DNA of 64,000 bases from Pseudomonas sp. NFR16 (GTDB taxonomy: Bacteria; Pseudomonadota; Gammaproteobacteria; Pseudomonadales; Pseudomonadaceae), in assembly GCF_900108875.1 (NCBI RefSeq), contig NZ_FNYJ01000002.1, positions 841,383-905,382 on the forward strand, read 5' to 3'. The notes beneath the pieces are model-generated. The model saw only the letters and a list, made by a program, of their open reading frames with translations. It ran no database searches and was not told the DNA's origin. This document shows, one piece after another, positions 1-8,348 of the stretch (positions are counted from its first letter, which is position 1; each line of letters begins with the position of its first letter). Both the position numbers and the translations under genes were made by a program.

Positions 1-39
1 AAGACCTTCGCCCAGATCGGGCAATTTGAAATATTTCAT
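1..39 (-). CDS. Dihydrolipoamide acyltransferase (E2) of a 2-oxoacid dehydrogenase, N-terminus only
   Basis: Only the first 13 codons lie in the window; the gene runs off the left edge. The translation begins MKYFKLPDLGEGL, the typical opening of the N-terminal lipoyl domain of E2 acyltransferases. The E2 core transfers the acyl group made by E1 to CoA. It lies 18 bp downstream of the E1-beta stop on the same strand, so it is the next gene of the operon. Whether it is acetyl- or branched-chain-specific cannot be told from this fragment. Confidence 0.85.
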   Translation of the reverse strand, partial: MKYFKLPDLGEGL

Positions 40-57
40 CGCAAGCCTCCTGGGCTG

Positions 58-1074
58 TCAGGCGAAGTTCAGCGCGCTGTCGCATGCCATGAGAATGTCC
101 TCGACGCTGGGGATATACAGCTGCTCCAGGCGATACAACGGCGGCGGAATGTCAGGCGCGGTGACCCGTTGAATTGGCGCTTGCAGGTCGAGAAATACCC
201 GCTCGTAGAGCCCTGCTGCGATGTCTGCGCCCAGCCCGCCGGAGCGCGACGCTTCGTGGACGATCACGCAGCGCCCGGTTTTCCGCACCGACGCTTCGAG
301 TGTGTCCAGATCCAGCGGCTTCACGCATGCCACATCGATCACCTCGGCGCCGATGCCTTGCTCAGCCAAGGCGCTGGCGGCCTGCAGGGTTTCATGGACG
401 CTTGCGCCCCAACTGATCAACGTGATGTCGCCGCCTTCCCGCAGGGTGAAGCACGTGTCCAGTGGCAGGCGTTTACCGTCGTCGACCAGCGTTTGCGGGT
501 TCATGCGGTAGAGCCTTGTCGGCTCCAGGAAAATCACCGGGTCAGGATCGTCGATGGCCGCCAGCAGCAGGCCGTAGGCTCGTGCCGGAGAGGACGGAAT
601 GACCACCCGCAAGCCCGGCACATGGGCGAACATCGCTTCGGTACTTTCGCTGTGATGTTCGGGCGCGCGAATGCCCGCACCCATGGGCGAGCGCATCACC
701 ATCGGGCAATTGAGTCGACCGCGCGTGCGATTGCGCATGCGCGCGGCGTGGGACACAAGATGCTCCATGGCAGCATAGATAAACCCCATGAATTGGATCT
801 CGACCACCGGTTTGAGCCCTTGTGCCGACATGCCGACCGCCAATCCGCCCAGCATGGTTTCAGCGAGCGGTGAATCGATCACGCGCTTGAATCCGAAGCG
901 CTCGCGCAGCCCCTGCGTGGCACGGAACACGCCGCCGTTGACTCCGACATCCTCGCCGAGCACGACAACGTTCTCGTCCTCATCCATGGCACGATGCATC
1001 GCCAGGTTCACGGCTTCCAGCAGGCTCAGTTTTTTGTCCGCGGGCTTTTGCTGCATCGCACTGTCATTCGCCAT
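58..1074 (-). CDS. 2-oxoacid dehydrogenase E1 component, beta subunit
   Basis: A 338-residue E1-beta (transketolase-like pyrimidine-binding plus C-terminal domain). With E1-alpha it carries out thiamine-diphosphate-dependent decarboxylation of a 2-oxo acid and acylation of the E2 lipoyl arm. Visible family segments are GEDVGVNGGVF near residue 40, DSPLAE near 68, and APEHHSES in the middle. The ATG at 1074 was chosen because GGAGGGG lies 6 nt upstream; a further in-frame ATG at 1089 lacks this spacing. The start overlaps the end of E1-alpha by 11 nt, so translation is probably coupled. It resembles the PdhB/PA3416 type. Substrate (pyruvate or branched-chain oxo acids) is not certain. Confidence 0.9.
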   Translation of the reverse strand: MANDSAMQQKPADKKLSLLEAVNLAMHRAMDEDENVVVLGEDVGVNGGVFRATQGLRERFGFKRVIDSPLAETMLGGLAVGMSAQGLKPVVEIQFMGFIYAAMEHLVSHAARMRNRTRGRLNCPMVMRSPMGAGIRAPEHHSESTEAMFAHVPGLRVVIPSSPARAYGLLLAAIDDPDPVIFLEPTRLYRMNPQTLVDDGKRLPLDTCFTLREGGDITLISWGASVHETLQAASALAEQGIGAEVIDVACVKPLDLDTLEASVRKTGRCVIVHEASRSGGLGADIAAGLYERVFLDLQAPIQRVTAPDIPPPLYRLEQLYIPSVEDILMACDSALNFA

Positions 1075-2164
1075 GATCAGCCCCTCCATTACGACGCGCC
1101 GCGCGCTCCAGAAACCATTCCCGCTGATCCGCCAGAGGCGCAGGCCACCGTGCGTAGACGTGATCGATGACGGATTCGGCCGGTTGATTTCCCGCGCGGT
1201 CGAAGTTATCCACAGACTGCTGGACCAGGCCCTGGCATTCGGCGATCAGCGCCTGCTCCCGGACTTCGTCCCAAACGCCCTGACTGGCCATGAACGACTG
1301 CAGGCGTTTGATCGGTTCTTCCTGCCACGCCTGCTTCACTTCCTCGGCGGCGCGGTAGCGGGTGGCGTCGTCCGCGGTGGTGTGATCACCCAGCCGGTAA
1401 CTCAGGCACTCCAGCAAGACTGGCCCTTTGCCTTTGCGAGCCCGCTCCAGCGCAATCTGCATCCGGTCGTACACGGCCAGCATGTCGTTGCCATCCACCT
1501 GTTCGCCATGAAAGCCGGCGCCAATGGCCTTTTGCGCCAGCGTGGGCGCGCCGCACTGAATCCGGCGCGGGACTGAAATCGCCCACTGGTTGTTATTGAT
1601 CACGAACACGACCGGCAATTGCCATGCGCCAGCGACATTCAGGGCCTCCAGGAAATCACCTTTGCTGGTAGCGCCGTCGCCACACGTAGTGACGGCCACT
1701 CGATGCTCGCCGCGAATCTTGAATGCACTGGCGACGCCGCAGGCATGCAGCGCTTGTGTCGCAATCGGCACGCAGAGCGGAAAGTCCTGCGCCACCGAGG
1801 GTTCGGCGTAGTCGCTGCCGCGTTCGTCTCCACCCCAGTACAGGAGAATTTCTTCCATGCGCACCCCGCGCATCAACTGCACGGCGGTGTCGCGGTAGTA
1901 CGGAATCAGCACGTCTTCAGGGTGCATCAGGCTGCCGATCGCCACGCCGATCGCTTCCTGGCCCAAGGTCGGGGCGTAGGTGCCGATGCGTCCGGTGCGT
2001 TGCAGGGCAACGGCTTTCTGGTCGAAGAGCCGGGTCAGGACCATCTGCCGATAGAGACGCGTGAGAAGATTGAAGTCATCGGCCCAAGGGGGAAGTTCTC
2101 CGGTCAGGCGACCGTCGGGGGACAGATAACGGGTGTACGCAAGCTCGATCTTGTTATTGGACAT
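1064..2164 (-). CDS. pdhA: 2-oxoacid dehydrogenase E1 component, alpha subunit (PdhA type)
   Basis: A 366-residue E1-alpha. It carries the thiamine-diphosphate motif: GDGATSKGDF followed about 30 residues later by NNNQWAIS. RLGDHTTADDATRYR near residue 270 matches the conserved phosphorylation-loop region. It is shorter than the 410-residue BkdA1 of P. putida and reads more like the Bacillus-type PdhA, as in P. aeruginosa PA3417. The ATG at 2164 has AGGAG 8 nt upstream; the longer open frame to 2227 has no such signal. The leucine-dehydrogenase-like gene lies 104 bp upstream in the same direction. The neighbours suggest branched-chain oxo acids as substrates, but the family name says pyruvate; this remains open. 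Confidence 0.85.
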   Translation of the reverse strand: MSNNKIELAYTRYLSPDGRLTGELPPWADDFNLLTRLYRQMVLTRLFDQKAVALQRTGRIGTYAPTLGQEAIGVAIGSLMHPEDVLIPYYRDTAVQLMRGVRMEEILLYWGGDERGSDYAEPSVAQDFPLCVPIATQALHACGVASAFKIRGEHRVAVTTCGDGATSKGDFLEALNVAGAWQLPVVFVINNNQWAISVPRRIQCGAPTLAQKAIGAGFHGEQVDGNDMLAVYDRMQIALERARKGKGPVLLECLSYRLGDHTTADDATRYRAAEEVKQAWQEEPIKRLQSFMASQGVWDEVREQALIAECQGLVQQSVDNFDRAGNQPAESVIDHVYARWPAPLADQREWFLERAARRNGGADHGE

Positions 2165-2268
2165 TGCACACTCCTGAGCACGCGGCGACGCCATGGCGAT
2201 GCACGCGTGATGGTCAACACTCGCCACTTGTGGTCGCGAGCTTGGTTCGAACAGCTCCGGTGAGGCGC

Positions 2269-3291
2269 TTATTCGAGGTTCAACAGGCGTTCTGCCAACG
2301 CATCGGCAACCCGCGCGGGTGAGCGCTTCTCGGCCTGGGCGTGGGCAAATACTTCAGTCAGCCTTGTTCCTATCTGCGACAGGTGCGCAGTGATGGTGCC
2401 TGGCTGTTCTCCCTGATGCTGAAGGGCGACGTAGATGAGGCCGCCGGAATTGATCACATAATCGGGTGCATAGAGGATGCCCCGCGCCTCCAGTTGATCG
2501 GCAATGGCGGGGCAACTCAGTTGATTGTTGGCGCCGCCGGCCACCGCTGCGCAGCGCAGTTTGGTGACGCTGTGGCTGTTGAGGACGCCGCCAAGACCGC
2601 AAGGTGCGAGGATGTCGCACGGCGTGCTGAGCAGCGCTTCGCTGGCGATCGGTTTGGCGCCAAGCTGTTCCATGGCCAGTTGCACCTTGCCGCTGTCCAG
2701 GTCGGACACCAGCAATTCGGCCCCCGCGGCGTGCAGTTGCTCGGCCAGTGCATAGCCGACATGGCCCAGCCCCTGAATCGCCACGCGCAGGCCTTCCAGG
2801 TTATCGCTGCCCAGTCGCGCCATGGCGGTGGTACGGATGCCGGCGTACAGGCCGAGCGCAGTGTGCGCGGAAGGATCGCCCACTTCGGTGGTGCTGGTCA
2901 CGTGCTGGGTATATTGAGCGATACAGTCCATGTCTTCGCTGGACGTTCCGCTGTCCATGGCTGTGATGTAACGGCCATCGAGTGTCTGAATGAAGCGGCC
3001 GAAGGCTTCGAAGAGCGCTGCGCGATCGGGAACGTGAGCAGGCCGCATGATCACCGCGGATCCGCCGCCCAGAGAAAGCCCGGCGAGCACAGCCTTGTAG
3101 CTCATGTTCCTCGCCAGTTGGATGGCATCTTCAATCGCGCTCTCTTCGTTTGGATAGGAGAGATAACGACAGCCTCCCAGCGCCGGCCCCTTCCGGCTGC
3201 TGTGAATGGCGATCACCGCTTTGAGGCTGGTGCGCGGATCGACGATCAGGTGCAACGACTGCACGCGTGAGCTTTGCATGAGAGCGAACAT
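2269..3291 (-). CDS. ldh: Leucine dehydrogenase-like protein (Glu/Leu/Phe/Val dehydrogenase family), catalytic Lys replaced
   Basis: A 340-residue protein aligning from memory along the whole of Bacillus LeuDH: GPALGGCRY (residues 35-43), ARNMSYKAVLAG (60-71), ITAMDSGTS, the Rossmann motif GLGHVG and YAPDYVINSGG. LeuDH reversibly deaminates branched-chain amino acids to 2-oxo acids with NAD+. The family signature LGG-x-K-x-V-I reads LGGGSAVI here, so Ser78 stands where the catalytic lysine is expected. The substrate-binding lysine (Lys66) and the catalytic aspartate of the ITAMD segment are retained. Start 3291 has GGGAG 8 nt upstream; the frame is open much further upstream but without family similarity. 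A TATACT -10-like box on the minus strand lies at 3324-3329. Activity as a normal dehydrogenase is doubtful. Confidence 0.85.
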   Translation of the reverse strand: MFALMQSSRVQSLHLIVDPRTSLKAVIAIHSSRKGPALGGCRYLSYPNEESAIEDAIQLARNMSYKAVLAGLSLGGGSAVIMRPAHVPDRAALFEAFGRFIQTLDGRYITAMDSGTSSEDMDCIAQYTQHVTSTTEVGDPSAHTALGLYAGIRTTAMARLGSDNLEGLRVAIQGLGHVGYALAEQLHAAGAELLVSDLDSGKVQLAMEQLGAKPIASEALLSTPCDILAPCGLGGVLNSHSVTKLRCAAVAGGANNQLSCPAIADQLEARGILYAPDYVINSGGLIYVALQHQGEQPGTITAHLSQIGTRLTEVFAHAQAEKRSPARVADALAERLLNLE

Positions 3292-3498
3292 AGGCCGTGC
3301 TCCCGTTCTTTTTTGTATTGGCGAGTATAGGCGCTGCCAGAAAAAACGACGGGGCCGTGCGCCATATCCAGACGACCAGCCTGACCGGCGATACTTGAAG
3401 CACCGACTGGCGATCAACACTGGACGAAGCCTGCCACCGAGGCTACAACGTGGATTCAAGAACCAGATTTCGGACGCCTGATCCTGTCGGAGAAGTCG

Positions 3499-4302
3499 AT
3501 GAATCCTCGCCAGTTGTGCATCGCCTGCCTGCAACGTACGCCACCGGCGACCTTCGAAGCGGCGATGTGGATATCCGTTGAGCACGATGCAAACTTTGAT
3601 CTGGAACGGACGCGTGAGCAACTGTCCGTGCTTGAACGCAACGTCAGCGCAGCCCTGCCTATGTTGCCCTCTTCGGAGCTGGCACAACCGCTGTTGCGAC
3701 AGCTCGCCACGTACGGTTTTCAGCTGGACGATGCCGCCCAGCCCAAACCTCAGGCGGCGTTGTTGCACAAGATCATTGAACGTCGCCGAGGCCAGCCATT
3801 GGGGCTTGCACTGATTGCCCTGGAGATTGCCCGAAGGCTCGAGATCCCGCTGGAAGGGGTCAACTTCCCAGGGCACTTTCTGTTGCGCGTGCCGGGTGCC
3901 GATCACACGCTCGATCCCTGCGGCGGCAGGCGGCTTTATCCCAAGGATTGCAGGGAGTTGCTGTTACGCCAGTTCGGCCCAGACATGCCGCTGCGCGCCG
4001 AGCACATGGTCACGGCGACGCCGGTGGCGATGCTTCAGCGGTTGTCGCGCAACCTGCGGCATCTGCACCAGATCAACGACGACCTGATTGCATCACTCAA
4101 GGATGCCAATCGCGTGATGGAGCTGGGTCAGGCCAACACCAGCGATTACCTTGCTCGCGCCAGCCTGTACCAGAATCTTGAATGCCCCCAGGCCGAGCGT
4201 TTCGACCTGGAGTATGCGTTGCTGTTAAGTGATGATCCGGTACAACGGGTGCGGCTGACTCAGCGTCTTGGCCAACTGCCCGGCGACCGGGTCGTTCACT
4301 GA
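3499..4302 (+). CDS. SirB1 family protein (transglutaminase-like fold, tetratricopeptide tail)
   Basis: A 267-residue protein of the SirB1/YchA family. The conserved core is seen as HKIIERRRGQPLGLALIALEIARRL followed by GVNFPGHFLLRV and DPCGG. The C-terminal part after residue 170 looks like TPR helices (RASLYQNLECPQAERFDLEYALLL). The biochemical function of the family is not established. It is divergent from the leucine dehydrogenase gene across about 207 bp and convergent with the large toxin-like gene, whose stop lies 44 bp beyond. An ATG at 3499 is used; an internal ATG at 3565 is possible. Confidence 0.8.
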   Translation: MNPRQLCIACLQRTPPATFEAAMWISVEHDANFDLERTREQLSVLERNVSAALPMLPSSELAQPLLRQLATYGFQLDDAAQPKPQAALLHKIIERRRGQPLGLALIALEIARRLEIPLEGVNFPGHFLLRVPGADHTLDPCGGRRLYPKDCRELLLRQFGPDMPLRAEHMVTATPVAMLQRLSRNLRHLHQINDDLIASLKDANRVMELGQANTSDYLARASLYQNLECPQAERFDLEYALLLSDDPVQRVRLTQRLGQLPGDRVVH

Positions 4303-4346
4303 AGCGTCTTGTAAGCTGGGAAAAGCCACGCGCGCTGATCAGGCCG

Positions 4347-7300
4347 TCAAATGATCACGCCGCCCCGGGCCATGCTTGAAGTGACGGCCCTGAGCCCGAT
4401 GCTTTTGAGTATGGTCTGCGTGCCCTGGCTCAACGCGCGGACCCCATCGCCAGCCAGCAACAGGCCGCTCACCGCAAATACCAGATGCGGCAACGCAGTC
4501 GCACGATCGCCGTAGCTGTAGGCAATCGCGCCACGAAAGAAACTGACGCCGCTTGTCACCACGCCCCAGGCGACGCCCGCCAGCGGAAAGGGCAACAGAA
4601 GAATGGTGCCGGTCCATCTGACGACCGTGTACAGCACTTCCGCCCACTGCTCTGCGGTGCTGGTGGTCTGGGCATCCACGTCAAAAATCATGCGCCCCAA
4701 CATCGTGTCGTACAGCTTATACACATCGGTGATGACATCGTCGGCAGACACCATTGGCTGAAGGACCTTGATCGACTCCGGGTCACGCTTGAGCCCTCGT
4801 GCCATCTGTTCGTAGAGCGTGCCGACGCTGGGTTGGCCCTTATAGGAAACCCGGTGATAGTAATAACTGCGCATCTCATGAGACTTCAGTAACTGAAGGT
4901 AATCGGTCACCGGCCGGAACGACGCGCCATCGGGTGCATCAGGGGTGTAGAGCAACTTGAACGCAGGATTATCGGAGTTGAAATCCCTGAAGATATACAC
5001 GCCCTGGACAATGTGACCGGCGAGTCGGAAGGGAGACATCGCACGGCCTCGATTACGCTCTCTGAGTAACACATCGCTCGCCAGCACGTCCTCATCCAGC
5101 CCTACGATCATGTCCACCAGCCAACGATATTGCTGTTCGCTCAATGAGCCGTCGAGGAAATGAGAAATGGCGGCGCGGCGCATCTGAAACTGCGTGCGCA
5201 TGCCCATCAGCGCACGTCGATGTGCGTATTGAGGATGGCTGGCGTTCAAAAAGTCGCTTTTGAGGTAGTCGATATAGCGCGCGCCGAGGTTGGCCTTCCT
5301 GAGTTGCTGATCGACGAACTGGACGAAATACAGCGGCCAGTCCAACGGGTTTTGCCCTACAGACGAATACATCGGCGCTGTCGGCCGGTAGGCGTATTGA
5401 TCGGAGTAACCCTCGGCCATCAGACTGGTGAGCGTACGCAGATGGGTGTACTCACTGAAGTCAGGCGAGTCGGTATAAGCCGTATTGTGGACATCGAAGT
5501 AAAGCGTGTCCGGATCGATCGAGTCATTGATGCCGTTGGCCTGTAAGTACTCATCGAAAGCGGCTCTGGTTTCGCGAATGACGAAATCCTTATAAGACAG
5601 CAGCCCTCGGATCGCTTCTCTGAACTCCCTGTCCAGCCAGTCCAGACGCGCATCGATGAATGCCAGTGTGCGGCGGTTCGCGAAAGCGGTTTCGTTCCTG
5701 AGTTCCAGAACGTCTGCGTCCTGCTGGTTCAGGACGCGATCGACCTTGTGGCTGATCAGGCTCAGCAGGTTCGTTTCGTACGGTTGTACAGCCAATGGCT
5801 CGAAAGAAATACTTTCGCTGCTCCAGAGACTGGGTTTGAGTTGAATGGCGTGCATGAAGGATTCAGGATCATTGCCATTGTATTCGGCGACCTGATCGGT
5901 CACGTAACGCCTGCCCGACTCGGTCGCGATCCACCCGCCGACTTCGTTGGCAATCTGTTGCCAGGAACCTTCGAACAGGTCCTTGCCCGCAGGCGCGCCC
6001 GGTGCATACAAGACAAAGTGTGCATCGCTCCCCAGACCGTTGCAGAACACGATCGCGTCCTTGAATCGTGTGCCGGTGGCGGCGAGCGAAAGACTGCCCA
6101 TCCTGAGCGGCGCGTGAGTGAGCGCCACGTCTGCGCGCACGCCTCTCACCCATTCTTCGCTGCGCGCATCGCGCAGATGCCCCTGCATCACCGCACCGCA
6201 GACGCTCAACGCCAGAGCACTGTCACGCATGTGAACCAATGCGCGCTGAACGCTCGCTTGCGAATAGCGGTCCCTGAGCATCTGCGCATAGCGACGCTGA
6301 AGATCGACTTGAGTGACCAGATCGACGACGAAGCTGAAATCGAACAGTGGACTGGATTTGCCCGCCGGCAATTCGACGATGCCATTCCGGGCAGCGAAAG
6401 GAAGTCCGGAAATGGCGAAATCGAACAACGACTTCTTGTGATGTGTGCTGATCGTTCCACTCTTGAGCGCAACTTCATCCGGCACGCTGACGATGACCTG
6501 ACGAGGATCGACGCTGTAACCCAGGCGCTTCAGGACATACGCATCGATTTCCTTCAGTCCGAACGTTTCCAGGGACTCAAGGCCTGCAAACATGCTGTCG
6601 ACGGTCTCGCGACGTTGCTGATGTTCGGCTTCCAACAGTACGTACTCTTCGCGATGTGCCGGGTCAGCGTATGTGAACCAGCCCGGCCTGAAGCTTTCAT
6701 TCGCCTGCACCGTCAAGGCTTTCACGCGGTAGCCCAGTGCATCGCTCAGCGCGGCAGCAGGCTGAACGTGCTCCATGCGATCAAGAAACACCGAAAGCTG
6801 TGCGTCATTGCGCGCTTGGCTGAGCAGGTAGTTGAAATCATGGACCTGTCTGTTCAGCAGGACGTCCATCTGGCGACGCAGAATGGGCTCAAGCAGGGCC
6901 ACGGGATGAAACGTCCCCTGGAGCGCGACTCCCCGCTCGACTTGCTGTCGCAGCGGCGCAGGCAGGCAGCCGAGCAGCAGCTCATCGCGTGACGGGCCTG
7001 CGAGTCGGTGGCTCAATGTTTCGGTGAGTACGCTGAGCGAGTCCATCCGCTCCATGCCTTTGCCCGGGATCAGCAGAAACACGGCCGACGCGTCTTCGCC
7101 GGACGCCGGCTGCTCGATGGCAATCAGCGGTAACTCCCACGTGTGGCCCTCTTGAGTCACGAGGCTGATCGAAAACCCGCCTTGCGGCACATCGTCGTCC
7201 AATGCCTGAAGGACATGTTCCTTCTCGCTCAGCGTGATGGCTTGAGTCGCACAGTGGATTTGCGCCTCGCATTTCAACGCCAGGGTCTGCTGATCACTGA

Positions 7301-7811
7301 TGATTTCTCGAAGCTTCGCGGTCCGCGAAGCGTCATCTGGCCGGGCGTGGTGGGCGTTCCAGAAGGCGTGGATCTGGCCTTCGAAGCGCCCCGGCAACAC
7401 GTCCACAAGCTGGCGCACGGCGCTGGTGACGCGCTTCGTTTCGTCAGACGAAAACCTGTGAAGATCGGCGACCGAATCGTGTCGCTGATAAAACTGAAGG
7501 TCTGACTTTTCGAGAAAACCATGACCATGAATCATCGAGTGAAGCAGCGCGTCGGTGAGCGACAGGGACTTCACGCCAGTATCGGCCACGCTGTTTAAAA
7601 AGATGCTGTCGGGGTTGGAAATCCGCGTACCGCGAGGCAAAAAGCCTTGCAGAAGGTCGAAAGCCACGGTCCGAAGCGACGGCGCATTGTTCATCAGATC
7701 AATGCAGCAAGCCGAGGCGCCTGCGAGTTTTGCCAGGTGGCCGGTCACTTCGTCCAAAGCGCGGGCGTGCGGGTTTGTTGGTTGAGCAGGCGTAAAAGAA
7801 AGGTCGTTCAT
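4347..7811 (-). CDS. Large protein resembling the dermonecrotic-toxin-like DUF6543 family
   Basis: 1154 residues, no signal peptide. Pattern and phrases (FYQRHDSVADLHRF near residue 110; DFSFVVDLVTQVDLQRRYAQ mid-protein; a hydrophobic segment LLLPFPLAGVAWGVV near 1080) recall very large Pseudomonas proteins annotated as dermonecrotic toxin domain proteins. Those are often 1500 residues or more, with further domains after the hydrophobic part; this one ends about 80 residues after it, so it may lack the usual C-terminal module. The ATG at 7811 has GGAG 6 nt upstream and was preferred over the longer frame to 7880. No immunity gene or secretion gene adjoins it. Its toxin role is a family inference only. 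Confidence 0.6.
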   Translation of the reverse strand: MNDLSFTPAQPTNPHARALDEVTGHLAKLAGASACCIDLMNNAPSLRTVAFDLLQGFLPRGTRISNPDSIFLNSVADTGVKSLSLTDALLHSMIHGHGFLEKSDLQFYQRHDSVADLHRFSSDETKRVTSAVRQLVDVLPGRFEGQIHAFWNAHHARPDDASRTAKLREIISDQQTLALKCEAQIHCATQAITLSEKEHVLQALDDDVPQGGFSISLVTQEGHTWELPLIAIEQPASGEDASAVFLLIPGKGMERMDSLSVLTETLSHRLAGPSRDELLLGCLPAPLRQQVERGVALQGTFHPVALLEPILRRQMDVLLNRQVHDFNYLLSQARNDAQLSVFLDRMEHVQPAAALSDALGYRVKALTVQANESFRPGWFTYADPAHREEYVLLEAEHQQRRETVDSMFAGLESLETFGLKEIDAYVLKRLGYSVDPRQVIVSVPDEVALKSGTISTHHKKSLFDFAISGLPFAARNGIVELPAGKSSPLFDFSFVVDLVTQVDLQRRYAQMLRDRYSQASVQRALVHMRDSALALSVCGAVMQGHLRDARSEEWVRGVRADVALTHAPLRMGSLSLAATGTRFKDAIVFCNGLGSDAHFVLYAPGAPAGKDLFEGSWQQIANEVGGWIATESGRRYVTDQVAEYNGNDPESFMHAIQLKPSLWSSESISFEPLAVQPYETNLLSLISHKVDRVLNQQDADVLELRNETAFANRRTLAFIDARLDWLDREFREAIRGLLSYKDFVIRETRAAFDEYLQANGINDSIDPDTLYFDVHNTAYTDSPDFSEYTHLRTLTSLMAEGYSDQYAYRPTAPMYSSVGQNPLDWPLYFVQFVDQQLRKANLGARYIDYLKSDFLNASHPQYAHRRALMGMRTQFQMRRAAISHFLDGSLSEQQYRWLVDMIVGLDEDVLASDVLLRERNRGRAMSPFRLAGHIVQGVYIFRDFNSDNPAFKLLYTPDAPDGASFRPVTDYLQLLKSHEMRSYYYHRVSYKGQPSVGTLYEQMARGLKRDPESIKVLQPMVSADDVITDVYKLYDTMLGRMIFDVDAQTTSTAEQWAEVLYTVVRWTGTILLLPFPLAGVAWGVVTSGVSFFRGAIAYSYGDRATALPHLVFAVSGLLLAGDGVRALSQGTQTILKSIGLRAVTSSMARGGVII

Positions 7812-7894
7812 TTGAAGCTCCAAGATAGGCCACTCGCCCCGCCAGGCATCCAGCCACGGCGGTGAAACAACGAGCAGCAAAATGAGACTCCATC

Positions 7895-7911
7895 AAACGC
7901 CATTGGCGTTT
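7895..7911. promoter_or_regulatory. 17-bp palindrome upstream of the toxin-like gene
   Basis: AAACGCCA-T-TGGCGTTT is a perfect 8-bp dyad with a one-base centre, 84-100 bp upstream of the toxin-like start codon. It could be an operator for a dimeric repressor. A one-base loop would make it a poor RNA hairpin. No regulator gene is adjacent. Confidence 0.4.
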
Positions 7912-8216
7912 CACGACAGGAATAATTAAATATTTATTGCAGCCCCGCATGCCGACACAAACAGTGCGACGCTACACCAACGCCGTGACAGAAAGATCCT
8001 CAACTCGCGTTCAAGGGTTTCGCAAGAACGCATTGTTGCCTCGTCCGTAAAGGTGCTTGTCTTAAACAGGTCTGTTTCTTTTGCCCGCCAATCTTCATCA
8101 TTACGCCATTGACTCAGCGTCACTGTTTCCCTGCTTGTGCTTATGCGGGATACGAGCTCGCTTAGTGAGTGTCATCGACGTTTGATTTTTCAGCTCCTGG
8201 ATCTAACGTCTTGTTT

Positions 8217-8245
8217 AGCCGCTGCCGCTGCAGCGGCTTTTTTTT
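8217..8245 (+). terminator. Orphan rho-independent terminator (plus strand)
   Basis: AGCCGCTG, six-base loop, CAGCGGCT, followed by seven T. No plus-strand gene is seen between the SirB1-like gene (ends 4302) and this site, so it may end a small RNA transcribed from roughly 8000-8200. Confidence 0.75.
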
Positions 8246-8348
8246 GCAGTCAATATATTCAACGCAGCAGATTTTTCTCAGCTGAGGGTTGTTGGCTATG
8301 ATAAGCACCCGTTGAAATATTCAGACTTATCCTGCGGCATTATTAGCT

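Larger units (their letters stand above)
7812..8348. other. 537-bp gene-poor region upstream of the toxin-like gene
   Basis: It holds a near-perfect palindrome (7895-7911), an AT-rich stretch at about 7918-7942 that could carry the promoter of the minus-strand toxin-like gene, and a strong plus-strand terminator (8217-8245). A 65-codon minus-strand open frame (7926-8123) has no ribosome-binding site or recognisable sequence and is not called. Confidence 0.6.
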
